DNA from: Istiophorus platypterus
Lineage: Eukaryota > Chordata > Actinopteri > Istiophoriformes > Istiophoridae
Length of the DNA: 64,000 nucleotides
NCBI GenBank assembly: GCA_016859345.1
Contig: CM029122.1
Location: 10,502,075 to 10,566,074, forward strand
Direction of reading: 5' to 3'
Under the pieces are notes generated by a model. It saw only the letters and a list, made by a program, of their open reading frames with translations. It searched no databases and was not told where the DNA came from. The translations under genes were made by a program, and so were the position numbers. How positions within the stretch are numbered: position 1 is the stretch's first letter; the number at the start of each line of letters is the position of its first letter. This document shows, piece by piece, positions 61,970-64,000 of the stretch.

Positions 61970-63089
61970 TCAATGGCGGTAACAGAGGTGCACCACTACA
62001 TCATCGTTCTTCCTGTTGGTCCGGGCTTTTACTGAGAAAGAAAAAAAAATTCCCCTCATTACAATATTTCTGCAGAAGAGTGCAGTTCTAATGCTTCATG
62101 TTAAGGATTCGACGCATTCACTGACACAGATAATGCAGGACTGTTGTGCTGCCGGACTTGGTCTACCAGTGAGATGAGTCAGCTGGATTGTGGTTTGCAT
62201 TTATGCTTAACTAACTCATAAAGTGGCATAAACACTGAGCTCAGTACAAGGGCACAGGTTTGGTTTCAGAGTTGGGTTGAAATGTGTCAACAAGGCAGTT
62301 AAAGGTTATTTTATGGTTAATTTTGTAAGCAAGGGACATTTGCACCATCGGGAGATGCTTAAAAGGCAGGGTTTATTCACTTTTTACCCAAATTACTTCA
62401 CTTTTAATCCATTACTCTTTCTACATCGTAGTCGTTTAGATTTGGTAGCTAGATAGCTAGAGTATAAAGGAGTGAAACTCGTGTTGCAGCAGTGTCAGGC
62501 ACTTCCATTCATGTGCAGTGACCTTGCCTCACAGAGTGCACGGACTCTAATTTACTGCTTATTCACTGCCTTGTTGCTTCAAGCCAAGGTGTACCAGGTA
62601 TATTCTTCATTTCTTTAAAGAAGTTAAACATCCATATCATCCCATCTGCAAATCTATGTCTATGCCACTGCCACTGACTTAATGATAACCCAGCAACTTT
62701 ATTACTGAAATTCAACAAATTTGGGAGACTTGTAAGAGTCAAATTAAAAAAAGGACAGTCAAACCTGAAGAGGAGATAAGACAGAGATATTCGTATTAAT
62801 AGTCTTCAGTATGAGTAAAGCTCCCCACAATGTAACCAGAACCATATTTTGTTAGACCCTGCACTAATACTTACTCAGATCTTTCAGGCTCCATGAACCC
62901 AGTTTGTATCATGGGTTTTCCTTAAAGAAGACAAAGAGTCTACGCTCACAGTGGTGGCTTTTTGAGCCTGGATTAAACACACACAAAGTCAAGGCAAAGA
63001 AGTGCATGCTGATGTTATTAAAAAAAGAAAAAAGAAAACAAAAGTACACTGAAGGCAAACTGGAATGTCATTTGTTCTGCCATAAACTA
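61970..63089. other. Intergenic, no gene seen
   Basis: Non-coding AT-rich sequence; no repeat recognised. Confidence 0.5.
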
Positions 63090-63400
63090 AATAGTCCCAG
63101 ATGATGGTCCTGGAATAAAAGTTAAGGGATTAACAAAGTTATCAGGATACCTTATCTAGAAACCACAAATGTCAGTATAAAATGTTTGAGCCCATCTGTT
63201 CTGTACATGTTGAGATATTTCAACATGTGCAAAGGTTGACCTGCCGGTGCCACCAGAGGAAATTCAGGGTATCAACAAAGTCATCAGGAGAGTCTGAGAC
63301 ACTGTAATTCTCTAACAAATTTCGTGGTTAATCCGCTAGCTAGTTGTCAAGATATTTCAGTCTGGTTCAAAGTGATGGACTGATTGTCTGAAACTGCCAT
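63090..63400 (+). repeat. Dispersed teleost repeat, longest copy in this half
   Basis: CCAGATGATGGTCCTGGAAT, AAGGGATTAACAAAGTTATC, AACCACAAATGTCAGTATAA, GTGCCACCAGAGGAAATTCA, TCAACAAAGTCATCAGGA, and GTCAAGATATTTCAGTCTGG occur in the order expected for the family. The unit contains two related halves. The remaining 63401-64000 shows no gene. Confidence 0.6.
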
Positions 63401-64000
63401 CACTAGAACCACACTACTAGGGCTGAAAATCTAATGGAATCATCAGGGTTATTCTTTGAAACTTTAGAGAGTTTTCCACTCCGGTAGTCAATGGGCTCTC
63501 AGTATCCACCGAAAGGTTTAGCAACAGTGTAGAAGTGAGTTGTAGAGAAGAGGAAGGGAGTGTGAGGTAACCCATTAACTGGTTAGAGCTGTCAGAGGGG
63601 CTGTGACCGCACAAACAGAGCATTTGTGCAGCATTTACGTCAGACAGCAGCTGTGGTTCATCCCTTCCCCCCCCTGCATTACTATGAGAGTCAGCCAGAC
63701 AGGCTGTAGGACTGGGAAAAAAAAACACTGCAAGGAGCCATGTGTTTGCTTGTGTGGACACGCTGATAGGCTCCACAATGCGCACACACAACACACAGGC
63801 ACACAAATGAGATTAAAGTGGTTGCCCAGGGCATTTTCATGGAGGAGACAGAGAAAGACTCATACACGTACATACATAAAGCTTCCATAATCCATGACAT
63901 GACATCTGCTATAATCCTCCTTGGCATTTAGTGCATACGGCTGAGTGATTATAACAGGTGTCATGTCATGTTTAAGACAGGATTATGCTGGCTTTAGCCT

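Overview
The window is teleost fish nuclear DNA, most likely from a percomorph-type fish. It holds intron-containing vertebrate genes, CpG-island promoters, many CA/GT, AT and ATT microsatellites, several decayed Tc1/mariner transposons, a LINE relic and short dispersed repeats typical of teleosts. Three protein-coding genes can be supported by homology with exon-by-exon reading-frame continuity. There are no prokaryotic features. || Layout. Positions 1-3274 hold the 3' part of u2af1 (+ strand: last five coding exons, stop at 3107-3109, poly(A) signal at 3269). Positions 3275-5390 are intergenic and contain a degenerate Tc1/mariner copy. Positions 5390-16513 hold cbs, cystathionine beta-synthase (+ strand): a CpG-rich probable first exon ending at 5472, the start codon at 7156, 14 coding exons, and the stop at 16494-16496. 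Its introns are loaded with Tc1 relics and simple repeats. Positions 16514-37850 are about 21 kb without a recognisable gene, containing Tc1 relics, a LINE reverse-transcriptase relic, microsatellites, a 14-bp minisatellite and short hairpins. Positions about 37830-48900 hold sik1, salt-inducible kinase 1 (- strand): 13 coding exons, start at 47646, stop at 40204, a probable long 3'UTR, a non-coding first exon ending at 48479 and a CpG-island promoter with CRE and RFX-type sites. Positions 49160-64000 have no gene I can support, apart from one weak candidate with a TATA box near 61.3 kb. || How the genes relate. U2AF1 is the small subunit of the splicing factor that recognises 3' splice-site AG. 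CBS is the first enzyme of transsulfuration and an H2S producer. SIK1 is an LKB1-activated, cAMP/CREB-induced kinase that restrains CRTC coactivators. They do not form a pathway; they are neighbours by old synteny (in human all three lie at 21q22.3). Here sik1 lies downstream of cbs and converges on it, which differs from the human order as I recall it. || Limits. Function calls rest on recognising the proteins. Repeat family calls rest on remembered consensus features and need a repeat-library search. No exotic undescribed system was found. The best leads are unusual splice-site architecture in cbs, a loss of the human redox-motif cysteine in CBS, palindromic regulatory elements, and a speculative secreted-peptide ORF.
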